The notes beneath the pieces are model-generated. The model worked only from the letters and a program-made list of their open reading frames with translations, was not told the origin of the DNA and did no database searches. Below are positions 1 to 8,822 of a stretch of 20,849 nucleotides of DNA, one piece after another. Source of the stretch: Krasilnikovozyma curviuscula (Eukaryota; Basidiomycota; Tremellomycetes; Cystofilobasidiales; Mrakiaceae); assembly GCA_014825775.1 (NCBI GenBank), contig MVAQ01000315.1, positions 1 through 20,849 on the forward strand, in the 5' to 3' direction. The position numbers and the translations under genes were made by a program. Position 1 is the first letter of the stretch; each line of letters starts with the position of its first letter.

Positions 1-126
1 TAGTTTATATAGAAATAAGGAAGCAAATACAGCGGATCTCAAAGTATATATCCGCTCCCGTGTCTTTCTTCTACCGCCAACTCATCCCTCAATTTCCTTT
101 CTCTCTCTCTCTTTCCGTCCCTTGAA

Positions 127-440
127 ACATCCCTGCAACATCCGTCATCCGCTTGTGAGTCTTGTTGCACTTCAACACCCAGAACACCCAACATTTGGAT
201 CCATCTTCTTTGCCGTATCCTAAGAAGATTATCCTGGGACCCTTCGGATCAAGAGCGGGCCGCCTTTCCCTTGGAATGTGAGTATAGGCGACACATACGA
301 AGACTCTGAGTTCTGAGACTGACTCCTTCTTTCCTGTCCACAGATGCTGAGGTGTATGAGTATTGGATGATGAGGTTATAGTCCTGTTCCTGGCATAGAC
401 GAAGGATTTGACTGCTGCTGCCCAGAACCTCACGCCCAGT
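127..440 (-). mobile_element. Ty1/copia retrotransposon polyprotein fragment (decayed)
   Basis: The minus strand encodes a stretch typical of the integrase C-terminal part of Ty1/copia Pol: RFWAAAVKSFVYARNR, then LWTGKKESVSELRVF, CVAYTHIP, LDPKGPRIIFLGYGKEDGSK. This matches the family pattern of RFWAEAV..., WTGKKP.VSHLRVFGC.AY.HIP and LDPK...IFLGY. Only about 100 residues are recognisable. The upstream integrase core with its catalytic acids, the reverse transcriptase and RNase H are all absent. The open frame itself runs 89-553, but its first 40 residues are Arg-rich sequence from an adjoining TCGCGA repeat, and its last residues come from a CT microsatellite near 97-115. I see no LTRs. It is a relic and cannot be autonomous. 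Confidence 0.8.
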
Positions 441-484
441 CGCCAACAATGCCCGAAATGAGTAGCGAAAATGCGCTCGCGACT

Positions 485-796
485 TCTCGCGACAGGGACG
501 CTAACCCGTCCCCGTCGCGAGCGGCGGCATCTCGCGAATGGGGCAGAACACATGAAATCTCAAACCGCCCTTTCCCTACTTCATGAACAAACCTTTCATG
601 AATCCCTTTCAAGCACCATTCAAAGGGAGTCAGCTCAAGATTTTATTAAATATTCAGCTGGTTAGAAGGTGAAATAATAAATGGTAAACCAACTGAATTT
701 GTATAATAAATTAATAAAATAGTGGTTGTATACCTCGCGAGTGGGACGCTTGCTGCCCTCCTCGCGAATTTGTGGCTTCTCGCAACTGGGGCAGAA
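485..796. repeat. Pair of diverged TCGCGA-rich direct repeats
   Basis: Copy A at 485-548 and copy B at 733-796 are each 64 bp. They share the same order of blocks: CTCGCGA, GGGACGCT, a C-rich middle with a second TCGCGA, GGC.TCTCGC, then TGGGGCAGAA. Identity is high in the outer blocks and poor in the middle. The 184-bp spacer is AT-rich, especially 640-735. Copy A is fused directly to the upstream end of the copia fragment. The pair may be what is left of a nested insertion or of a repeat family; no coding capacity is visible. Confidence 0.55.
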
Positions 797-979
797 TATG
801 ATTCTGCCTTGTTCTTAGTTCAATGCTGGAATATGAGGTGTTCACATTTCTAAATGAGTGATGAGAGTCATTAAAGAAGTCGTCAAATTGTGTGATACAA
901 CCGCTGATTTAATCTAAGATTCTTGACGCAAATATGGGCTAGGTTACGCAGAAGCAAAAGCGTGAACCAGCTGAATGAC
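554..979. other. Non-coding stretch between copia relic and RDH54 3' end
   Basis: No supported gene. It contains an AT-rich block (about 640-735), repeat copy B (733-796), and presumably the 3' UTR and polyadenylation region of the RDH54-like gene, whose stop codon lies at 980-982 on the minus strand. Confidence 0.6.
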
Positions 980-3900
980 CTAAGAGGCTAAAGATTGGAC
1001 CTTCTCAAATAGAAACAGGATTGATCCTCCAAACCCACCATCCGCCATCACCTTTAGATTGACCGTTCGCTTGGCGTCGCATTCAATTTCCAGTTCGTCT
1101 TCATACTCAGATTCAGGTTTTTGTATATTGTGCTTGTGGGGTCGGATGACTTTAGAGAGAGTAGGCGCAGAGGTCGTCATGTCATCGAGAAGTGAGACAA
1201 GAGTTTGCTTTGTCTGATTCGGACCACATGGCTTTTTCTCATAGTCCATTGCTGTGTCATCATTGACCTCATTAAGCTCCTGAGTTGGTGGCCACGAAAC
1301 ATTTGAAATGCTCCTCTCTGAAGAGGTTGGAGACGCAGGTGCTGAGGTGCTCAATCTGTTGGATTTAGAGGTAGTCGGCGAAGAGTTTGATGCTCGAGAC
1401 ATGATTGTGATCTCCTTCAACATCAAGTCTTTGATTTTGGACGTGGATAAGTCTGAGAGGCAGTCCAGATGAGTCCATGCTTTGAGAGCAGCCAGCTTTG
1501 CGGTTTTTTCGAGTTGTTTCTGCCGAGCAAGGAAAACGAAATCAGAAATGAGTCACTAAGAAGAATGAACAGAAAGGGTTGGGGAAGCAGAGACACACCT
1601 TCTTAATGTAACTCTTAGGTAAAGGAGGAGGGCGTCCGTTCCGAAGTTTGCTAGCTTGAGTTAGGTTGGGAAATCTATCATCTGATGAAACATCAGGCGA
1701 ATCTTCTGGCTCAACCTCTGTCTGATTTGTTGAAGCGCAATTGCATTCAAGAAGCTAAGTGAATAGATAGTGTCATCTTCGTCGAATCAATCTGAGACTC
1801 AAAGCAGGTTCGGAGCGAACTCACGTCGTGGGTTTGACATTGAGTATAGTGTTGCACTCTAAAGAGATCTTTCTGTGGAAAGAAAGCAAAAATGTCTGCT
1901 AGTTTCAAGTCAACGAATTAAACACATGTGTTTTGGGACGTACAAGTTCTTCCGCTGTGAAACTATCAGAGCCACCATTTTCCTCTTGCGACGATGAAGT
2001 AGAGCCTTCTTTTGTTTCGAGTAATGATCCAGACAAGCCAAGTTTAGTAATTTGTCGTTGGTACATCTTCTCTTCTATTGTCCCAACAGCTAGGTATAAG
2101 AGATTCGCGTAGTTAGTAGCGTTGCTGGGAAAGCGAGAAGAAATGTGACTGACTGAGAAAGCGATAGATATAAACGTTCCTCTTCTGTCCATCACGGTGG
2201 ATCCGTCCCTAAGCGAATCGATGACAACGTTGAGGGTCAGCAAGGGAGAGAAACCCTTAGACAAGTTGGGATGAGATTCCTCACCATGGCTTGTAAGTCA
2301 GTGCTTGGATTCCAGTCAGAATCAAATAAGACCAGACCTGATGCAAAAGTTTCTCGTCAGAACATGACTGAAAGGATATATAGATTTTTTTTGTTTATCG
2401 ACACACGAGATGCTCCAATTAAGTTAAGACCAACTCCCCCTGCTTTAGAGCTGAGGAGGAAGACGAACTTGTCCGCTTGAGAACAGCGGTTGAATCTACC
2501 CAGCGACAATGATCTCTGTAAGTGAAAGCAAATCGGTGGATACTCGAGAAAAACGACTTACTGATCAACGGAGTCTTGTCGAGTAGTTGTGTTTGTTTTT
2601 CTAGTGCGGACAAGAGCAAGAGTAAGATAAGATCGCAGTCATTCAATCGGACCCTGCATAAATGGGACAATAGCAGACTTACCCATCTAAACGGCAGAAA
2701 CGATAATTTTGGGATTGACAGTGAGATTCAATTATGTTTAGAGTCTACAGCAGATGACAAGAAGTTAGCGATCTTAAAATACAACCTGTGATCAGCTAAA
2801 ACTCACACTGGTGAAGTTGGAGACGATGACAATTTTTTCGTCAGTGGACACTTTCAATAGTCTCAGAAGATTAGCCAGCGCAATGAGTTTTCCTGCATGA
2901 AACAGAAAGAGAATGATTAACATTTTACTGCAGCAAACAGAAGAGCACAGCATGGTGGGGTAGAATCATACCACTTGTTGACATGTCATGTGTTACTATC
3001 CCGGGAGGAATGAGAGACTGCACCTGCTTAATAGCTTCAGAGTCATCGTCAGGATTTTTTCCCTGTTGCAACAAATCCACAGCCAAGCCCAGTTAAAAGC
3101 CAAGTTTAGTCTCAGACTTATTAATTCTAAAATCGAAAGGTGTTCCAGAAAAAATTACCTCCGATCGAACACAAGCCAGCTATTCTCAATCAGTGAAGGA
3201 ACACGTAGTCAGATAACGAGATCGTGGTTGCCGAGCGATCGGAAACGACAAACGTACCATTGGCGAGTTGCACATCTTACGGGCAAGAAGCACTGGCCAG
3301 TGAACAAAATGAAATTAAATTGGTAGGCAGCTACTAGAAACTGGGCAAACTCACCCAGTCCAAGACCTTTGCTACTGTCAGCACTTCGCGCGAATATCTT
3401 GGAGAAAATATCCAGTTGAAGTTTTGTTGGGGCTACGAAAACGACGTAGTCATCTAAGGATGGAGAAGTGATCAGTTTTGCAGCCAATTTGTTTTGTCTA
3501 CTATAATAAATGAACAAAAGCTCACGCCGTGGGGGTAAGAATCTGGATAAAATATCTGAAGTTCTACGAAGAACAAACTGAGCACTAATTTCTTGCAGCC
3601 TTGTCTGTCGGGCTTGACCAAGCTCAAGTTCAGCTTGAGAGCATCCTTGGATTCGTGACTTCATGATGGGCTTTTGATAAATTTTAGAAAAGGCAGGATA
3701 CGTGTCGAGGATGCTGGGATTGATGAAATCTATAGGCATGCAAACACAGAGATGTCGTCTGCAAAGTATGCATATAGGTGCGAGGCCACAGCCACTTACC
3801 GACCATTGCCTGAACCATGAAAAATCAACAAAATATTGTCAGTGAAGGAAATAGAAGAATGCCACAGTCAGAGGACGTGTGATGTACCCAGTACTCCTGT

Positions 3901-6393
3901 AGATCATTCTGAATTGGAGTTCCCGTTAGGATGATTCGTCTTAAAGTCTTAAGTGTATTGAACATCTGATTGGTCTTGGCATCTTTTGACTTCAATCTAT
4001 GACCTACTCCCAGTACCACAAAATTATGAATCTGTTCAACGCCAGTCGTGATACAAGCTGAGGAATGGCCGTCGCAACGAACCTTCGTCGCATATGATAA
4101 GGCCAATAGGTGGTTGACAGTATTTGAGATCCTCGATGACAGTCCTAAGCTGTTTGAATAGAGGGAAACATCAATCGAGTTTGACCTTGGAAAGTAACAA
4201 AAGAGAACTATACCTTCTCGTATCCTATGATCAAAACTTGATGCATTCTTGAATTGACAAATTGTTTAATCACGGTTCTATCCGAATCTCCAAGAAAGAC
4301 TCCCTGGTTAAGGTAAGTTAGTGTCATAACTGGGTCGCAAGTGAAACCAGTCTACTCACCAAGCGATCCCGTCCCAGCCATTTGTGGAACTCCTTCTTCC
4401 AGTTCTTGATCAAGCTGGCAGGACAAACAACCAGAGCCTTTCCTACTCTGTACATTGAAGACAGCATCGCAATTGTGATCAGTGGGCGTTGATAATAATT
4501 GGAGCAATAACGCAAACGAACACTCCAGGAAATCCAGCATTTGAGCCTTTGAATGGATTTTGCTTCAAAAGAGTCCAGATAAGTACAATTGTCTGCAAGG
4601 TTTTCCCAAGTCCCCTATAGGCACAGTGAGTCAGAGATCTGTCTGTCATCGTGATACTCAAACCACAGAAAGCGCACTCACATCTCATCAGCGAGAATCG
4701 CTCCTTGGCCTTCAACCTTCCTGAAACCCATTACGCACTCATACAAAAACTAGCGAAGAAGTGTAAGGTCAGGTGTCATATGACAGTGTTCCTCAAATTA
4801 AAACAGAGTCACGAACCTTCACCCCTTCGATCTGGTGAGGTCTCATTTTCTCAGCAAGGAAGTCGTCAATAACAACATCGATAACTTCAGACTCACTACA
4901 AAGCATTAACCGATAAGTGGCTGTCGTGGAGTTGTAAGCAACAGTAAAGGAAGGACCTACGTTTTGTTATACCTTGCTTGTTGATCTCGGTTCGGTCGCT
5001 TGAGTAGAACTCGGGTGTCTTCCTTCGACCTGAGCGAAGGTGAAAGTCAGACTATAAGTCAAATGGTGTCATTCCAAAATGAAACTGAGCTTACGTTATG
5101 ATTGGCAAGGGAGTAAAGATCGATGATTCCTTCTGCTTCCCCTGTGCTTTCGCAGAGAGAACCTTCGGCAGAGGGTTTGGTAAGCAGGCAGGATCCTTCG
5201 AGGACAGACGAGGAGGGATCTCTTGAATCCCCGGGGATGACAAAGGAGGTTTAAGCACACGCGGTGATGTCGTCCTGGGAGAGTTTATGGGACTGGATGC
5301 AGTTTCATTTAGAACGAGTCGAGGTGGTGATGGAACAGATGAGAGAGGAAGGGATTTTGAAATAATTAGTTGCCTAAAAGAAGGTCCAACAACTCGTGAG
5401 GTCTTTTCCATAGGTGATATTGTTAATTTGACTTGGCCCGAGAAGCATGAGCCTGTGCTCAAAGTAGGAATGGTGGTCGGTCAGATGAGGTACGCAGCGC
5501 AGTCAAAGAAATTCCAACGATACCATTAAGATAACTTGTAAGAACAGTCACATTAGATCTCACTACAAATATCGAGGCAATGGAAGGGACGTACTCTTCT
5601 GCTGAAATAGCACAGTCAATTTCAATCTCCTTCCCTCCTATTTTCAGTTCGACTCCTGGACCGATTTCTCCTGCTGTGAAAGCTGTTAAAGCGCTCATCC
5701 TGAACTCGCCAAAGCCAATGAGAGGGAGAGGTCAGCATGAACAAATACCCAAGCTCAGAGCGCCTCTGCTACGCACTCTCGACCATCGTTTGCATCCTTG
5801 AGTTGGCACTTGTTACCTCTCACGACTAGAATTGCATCTCCATCCCACGTCTACAGTGCAGCAGTATAACGAATCAAAATTATAGACGAGAAAACGAGTA
5901 TGGATGAGAAAAACCGACCTTGTGCTTTTTGAACTGTGGATTTCGCCTAGCAGAATGGTTGTGAATTTAATAGCACTCCATTATTCGAGAAACGCAACAA
6001 GATGCTTTCTTACCATTGAACATTCCTGTATAGGGATAATAGAGGAAGAGTCAGTTAGAGGAGAAGAGAGAGGAGATAGAATAAGGAAAGGTGGACGTGC
6101 CAATATTTCTCTTCGTCGTGCTGAGCGCCGTCTGCGTTCAACGTAGCGACATCCTCCTTACGATAGATGACCATTCTCGCACCCATAGCCCCATGATTCT
6201 TTCCCAGCGTCTTGGGTAATTTCCCTGCACCTGGCTGCTGGTCCAACTCGCCTCCAAGCTCATTAGAGGGCCGTTTCCTTCCAGAGAGGGAGGAGGGTCT
6301 TATTCCCTGGTCCTGCTGCTGCTGCTTGGCCTGGTATGGAGATCTGAAGGGTGACTGAAACGACTGGGATTTGGGGTAATGCGGACGATTCAT
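980..6393 (-). CDS. RDH54: RDH54/RAD54B-type Swi2/Snf2 DNA translocase
   Basis: Likely ATP-driven dsDNA translocase of homologous recombination (Rdh54/Tid1, human RAD54B) that remodels Rad51/Dmc1 filaments in the nucleus. Thirty exons join in frame to 1088 aa: 6393-6101, 6025-6014, 5946-5919, 5850-5777, 5699-5595, 5457-5095, 5029-4973, 4895-4817, 4749-4682, 4614-4522, 4447-4360, 4303-4214, 4149-4083, 4003-3888, 3809-3800, 3729-3526, 3453-3355, 3292-3258, 3179-3159, 3062-2972, 2892-2807, 2744-2683, 2600-2562, 2495-2407, 2337-2285, 2208-2154, 2089-1944, 1872-1825, 1754-1599, 1519-980. Motifs: RAD54B-like NVQWR...[12 protein letters not shown] near 98-115, Walker A DEMGLGKT (358-365), DEGH (471-474), LTGTPIQND (498-506), FINPSIL with [17 protein letters not shown] (~745), motif [11 protein letters not shown] (776-784), then Cys-rich THD-LLECNC. 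RAD54B/Rdh54 type fits better than Rad54 because of the N-terminal KHKTWDGD block and FINPSIL. The C-terminal ~230 residues are Ser/Thr-rich and longer than in yeast or human. Confidence 0.92.
3159..3179 (-). other. 21-nt micro-exon of the RDH54-like gene
   Basis: Seven codons (LACVRSE) between acceptor TAG and donor GTAATT. They lie after the conserved ARKMCNSP block and before the acidic linker [12 protein letters not shown]. The exon is phase 0 on both sides, so skipping would keep the frame. Including it is therefore less strictly forced than the 10- and 12-nt exons. Confidence 0.6.
3800..3809 (-). other. 10-nt micro-exon of the RDH54-like gene
   Basis: Flanked by an acceptor CAG (minus strand, 3812-3810) and a donor GTAAGT (3799-3794). 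Its ten bases complete codons Ala-Met-Val and start Asp. They join exon 14 (ends LQEYW) to exon 16 (starts after the first base of Asp, FINPSIL). The joined [16 protein letters not shown] matches the Snf2 family pattern LQEF(F/Y)AMV(D/N)F.NP. Without this exon the frame is lost. Confidence 0.85.
6014..6025 (-). other. 12-nt micro-exon of the RDH54-like gene
   Basis: Acceptor CAG at 6028-6026 and donor GTAAGA at 6013-6008 (minus strand). It encodes the middle of W-N-V-Q-W, bridging exon 1 (KYW) and exon 3 (RNPQFKKHK). The frame fits only if the preceding intron (6100-6026) starts with GC (GCACGT) rather than GT; the nearest GT donor (GTCCAC) leaves exon 2 in the wrong phase. Confidence 0.75.
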
Positions 6394-6792
6394 CTTGGGC
6401 TCCTTTTCCAGCTTTGGTAGTCCAGCAACGAAATACAGCGGGCGTGCGTCGCGTAGCTTGCTCTCAGCTTGAGGCGCGATTGTTTTTTTCCCCCTTTTCC
6501 AGCAACGGAAATCTATTTAGAAAAACAAAAAGAGCCCCATTGCTCAGTCTTCCAGAATAGCAGCTGTGAGGTGAGGTACAATCTTCCGCAAGTAAAATTT
6601 CAGCGCTCCATTCTTTTCCAGTTAGTCGAGCATTTGAGCCTATATTCTCTTGCAACCCTGTGCTTTTGAAATGTTACTCGCAATAATAAGCAAAGACGAG
6701 TCATGATAGTGGCCTAGATTCTACACCAACTAAGTTTACTACAACATTACTAACATGTACCCAACCATCAAAACCTTCCAGCCCAGTTCAGC
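6394..6792. other. Intergenic region between DSN1 and RDH54
   Basis: About 400 bp holding the DSN1 3' end and the RDH54 promoter/5' UTR (both genes on the minus strand). Small ORFs on both strands (for example 6469-6669 plus and 6464-6655 minus) show no recognisable motif. No TATA box stands out. Confidence 0.6.
6449..6454 (-). promoter_or_regulatory. MCB-like ACGCGA box upstream of RDH54
   Basis: Minus-strand ACGCGA, about 56 bp upstream of the RDH54 start codon, contains the ACGCG core recognised by fungal MBF (MluI cell-cycle box family). Recombination genes are classical MBF targets in yeasts. A six-base match is weak on its own. Confidence 0.3.
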
Positions 6793-8489
6793 TCATGAAG
6801 AGGCTTCCCTGTGAGACGCAGCAGCTAGAGACTTGAGGAGAGTACGGGGCGGTACGGCTTTGGCTCCCTCTGGCTTCTTCTCCGATGATGAGGCGCCCAA
6901 TAACGCGCTGATAGAAGCAGCACCAGAGTGAGAAGAGAGCGAACTGTGTATGTTGCTGAGCACCGAGTCTAGTAATGATGATGAATCAGAGGCAAACCTG
7001 GAAAGAGAATGTAGAGTCTGGCGAAGAGCATCGAACTGGAGAAGAAAGTAAGAGAAAACCCAAGGAAGAAGTAGTAGTCAGGTATGATGACGGTTGAGCG
7101 CCTAATCTTCAGAACCAACTCACCTTGAACTCAAGTTCGGCGCCAATCACCTCATCACCTTCCTCCTCATCACTGCCTCCTTCAAGGATTCTTCTTCCAA
7201 TTTCCCAAACCTCTTTCTCGTCGTCTTCTAGACTGTCCACCGCTAGTTCCTCCGTGGTCGCGGATTCTGTTTCCTGGATCTTGGCAGCTAATTCGGAACA
7301 TACGCGAGCCTGGAGGGAGTTCGCAGTTCGTACAGTTGAACGCCAAAGAGATTCTTCTTCCTTTGCACTGATAAGGTAGCGTGGGTCAGTTTATAAATCG
7401 AAAGTGTTTCCAAATCACTACTTACGCTTTCAGGAAGACTTCGTCTTCAGCGAGGACGGCTTTGTTCAACTCATTGGATGGGTGAGGTTTCTTCCTTTTA
7501 TGCAGCAACGCATTGTAGCTCTTCGAGATAAATGTGAAGCGTACGTCAGTGGACTACCAAGAAAGAAACACTGATCATCTAAGAATGTTCGAACTTACTG
7601 TTGCGTTGGATTGAGGGTTTGTGTCTACTGCTGCTCGACCTACACTCTTCAAGACATCATTCACCAGATCCTCCACCAATTTGGCTCCTTCTTCTGTCCT
7701 GACATTGTCGACTTCCTTCCCTTTGCCCTTCACCAGGGGCTTCTTTGACCGTGTGGCTCTGGCAGGGGCGTCTGAAGAAAGAACAGATTCGAGGGCCCGT
7801 TTACCAGTGAAGACAAGGAGATGTCGCATTCTAATGGCTTCAGGTAGAGATTGATCGATATGGCGATAGAAGTCGGAGGTTGGAATTTCGGCATGTGGTG
7901 CAGCTGTGAAACAAGATCCATGAGGAGACAAATGTTAGTGTTTCCAAAAGCCATTGCAGAGTAGTGTGAATATAATAAATAGTAGCAAGTAGCACTTTTA
8001 CTTACTGACGTCTCCTTTGCCTAAACTCTCGCTGACCCTCTTGCCCCTCAAGTCGAAACTGCTCCTCCTGCCACTACCTCCCGTACCCCTCATTTCTTGG
8101 TTCTTCCTTATCATTGGAGTCTCGCTTAAAGGCACGACTTCCCTGAAGTCAATCGACTTCTCATTCGAATGCATCATGGCGGGGTGAGGCAGCGGCCGCG
8201 AAGGTGTGTGGTATCCTGTTCCGCTGCCACTGGCGCTCGTGGAAACCCTGGGCACTGCAGCAGCAGCTGCTGGGGTTGGCATGATGAAGTTGAAGCCTGG
8301 ATGGATAGAGAAGTCCATAGAAACGGAGGAGAACCAATAAGTCCCACAGGTACGAAGGCCGCAAGGACTGCGTCGCTCACCTGAAGTTGGCTGCTTGGCT
8401 GCTTTTTTCCTGCCCCCCTGCTGAGAAGTCGAAGCGGGCTTTCTCTTCTTGGATGATAAGGAACTCATCGTGGCTGTGGTGGTACTCAT
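6793..8489 (-). CDS. DSN1: Kinetochore MIND/Mis12-complex subunit DSN1 (Mis13)
   Basis: Structural subunit of the four-protein Mis12/MIND complex, which joins inner centromere chromatin to the outer Ndc80 microtubule-binding complex. Six exons join in frame to 439 aa: 8489-8381, 8296-8006, 7903-7599, 7553-7426, 7367-7124, 7035-6793 (stop TGA at 6795-6793). The N-terminus is basic and Ser-rich (SSKKRKPA). Then comes the family signature SSFDLRGKRVSESL (114-127), followed by PHAEIPTSDFYRHI and LPEAIRMRHLLVFTGKRAL (~137-173), which mark the Mis13/Dsn1 family. Next are a Lys/Arg-rich linker, an ISKSYNALLHKRKKPHPSNEL block, and a helical acidic region probably forming the complex coiled coil (~278-385). 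The C-terminal tail ends PPRTLLKSLAAA. The ATG at 8489 is the first in frame after a run resembling an acceptor (TTGCAG), so a 5' UTR intron is possible; M8 is an alternative start. Confidence 0.9.
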
Positions 8490-8822
8490 CTGCAAGAACT
8501 CCCTTGTCGTTGGCAGGTTGGTAGATCGACTTCTCCAGGTTCTTCTCTTTGACTGTTTGGGTCGGTCGCCCTGTGTTTACCAACGCGTCGATTCAGCCAC
8601 GTTTCTCGCCACATGCCACTTTAACGACAAGTCAACACGTTTCATCTCCACGCTGCTTAAACATTGGGCATGGAAATGTGAAGCATATTTACAATAGGCT
8701 GCTCTGCCAACAAACAGCACACAGCTGAAAGAACATGTCGCCCCGAAATATCGATTATCCTCAAACCAACCAAATATGTACAGTATCTACAACTCACAAC
8801 CTATCGTCTTCCTTTGCTCCTC
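8490..8822. other. Intergenic region between GBD/FH3 gene and DSN1
   Basis: About 330 bp holding the 3' end of the GBD/FH3 gene and the DSN1 promoter and 5' UTR. Apart from the ACGCGT box I see no further gene or RNA. Confidence 0.6.
8583..8588. promoter_or_regulatory. MluI cell-cycle box ACGCGT upstream of DSN1
   Basis: Perfect palindromic ACGCGT about 94 bp upstream of the DSN1 start codon. This is the consensus MCB bound by MBF (Mbp1/Swi6-type factors) at G1/S genes. The position fits a proximal promoter element, but a 6-mer can occur by chance. Confidence 0.4.

Noticed and set aside
2271..2791. Plus-strand ORFs opposite RDH54
   Set aside because: They are complementary to helicase exons and introns and show no domain.
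8169..8384. Several ORFs (plus and minus) across DSN1 exon 2
   Set aside because: Alternative frames of an Ala/Ser/Pro-rich exon; the chosen frame alone leads into the Mis13/Dsn1 signature.
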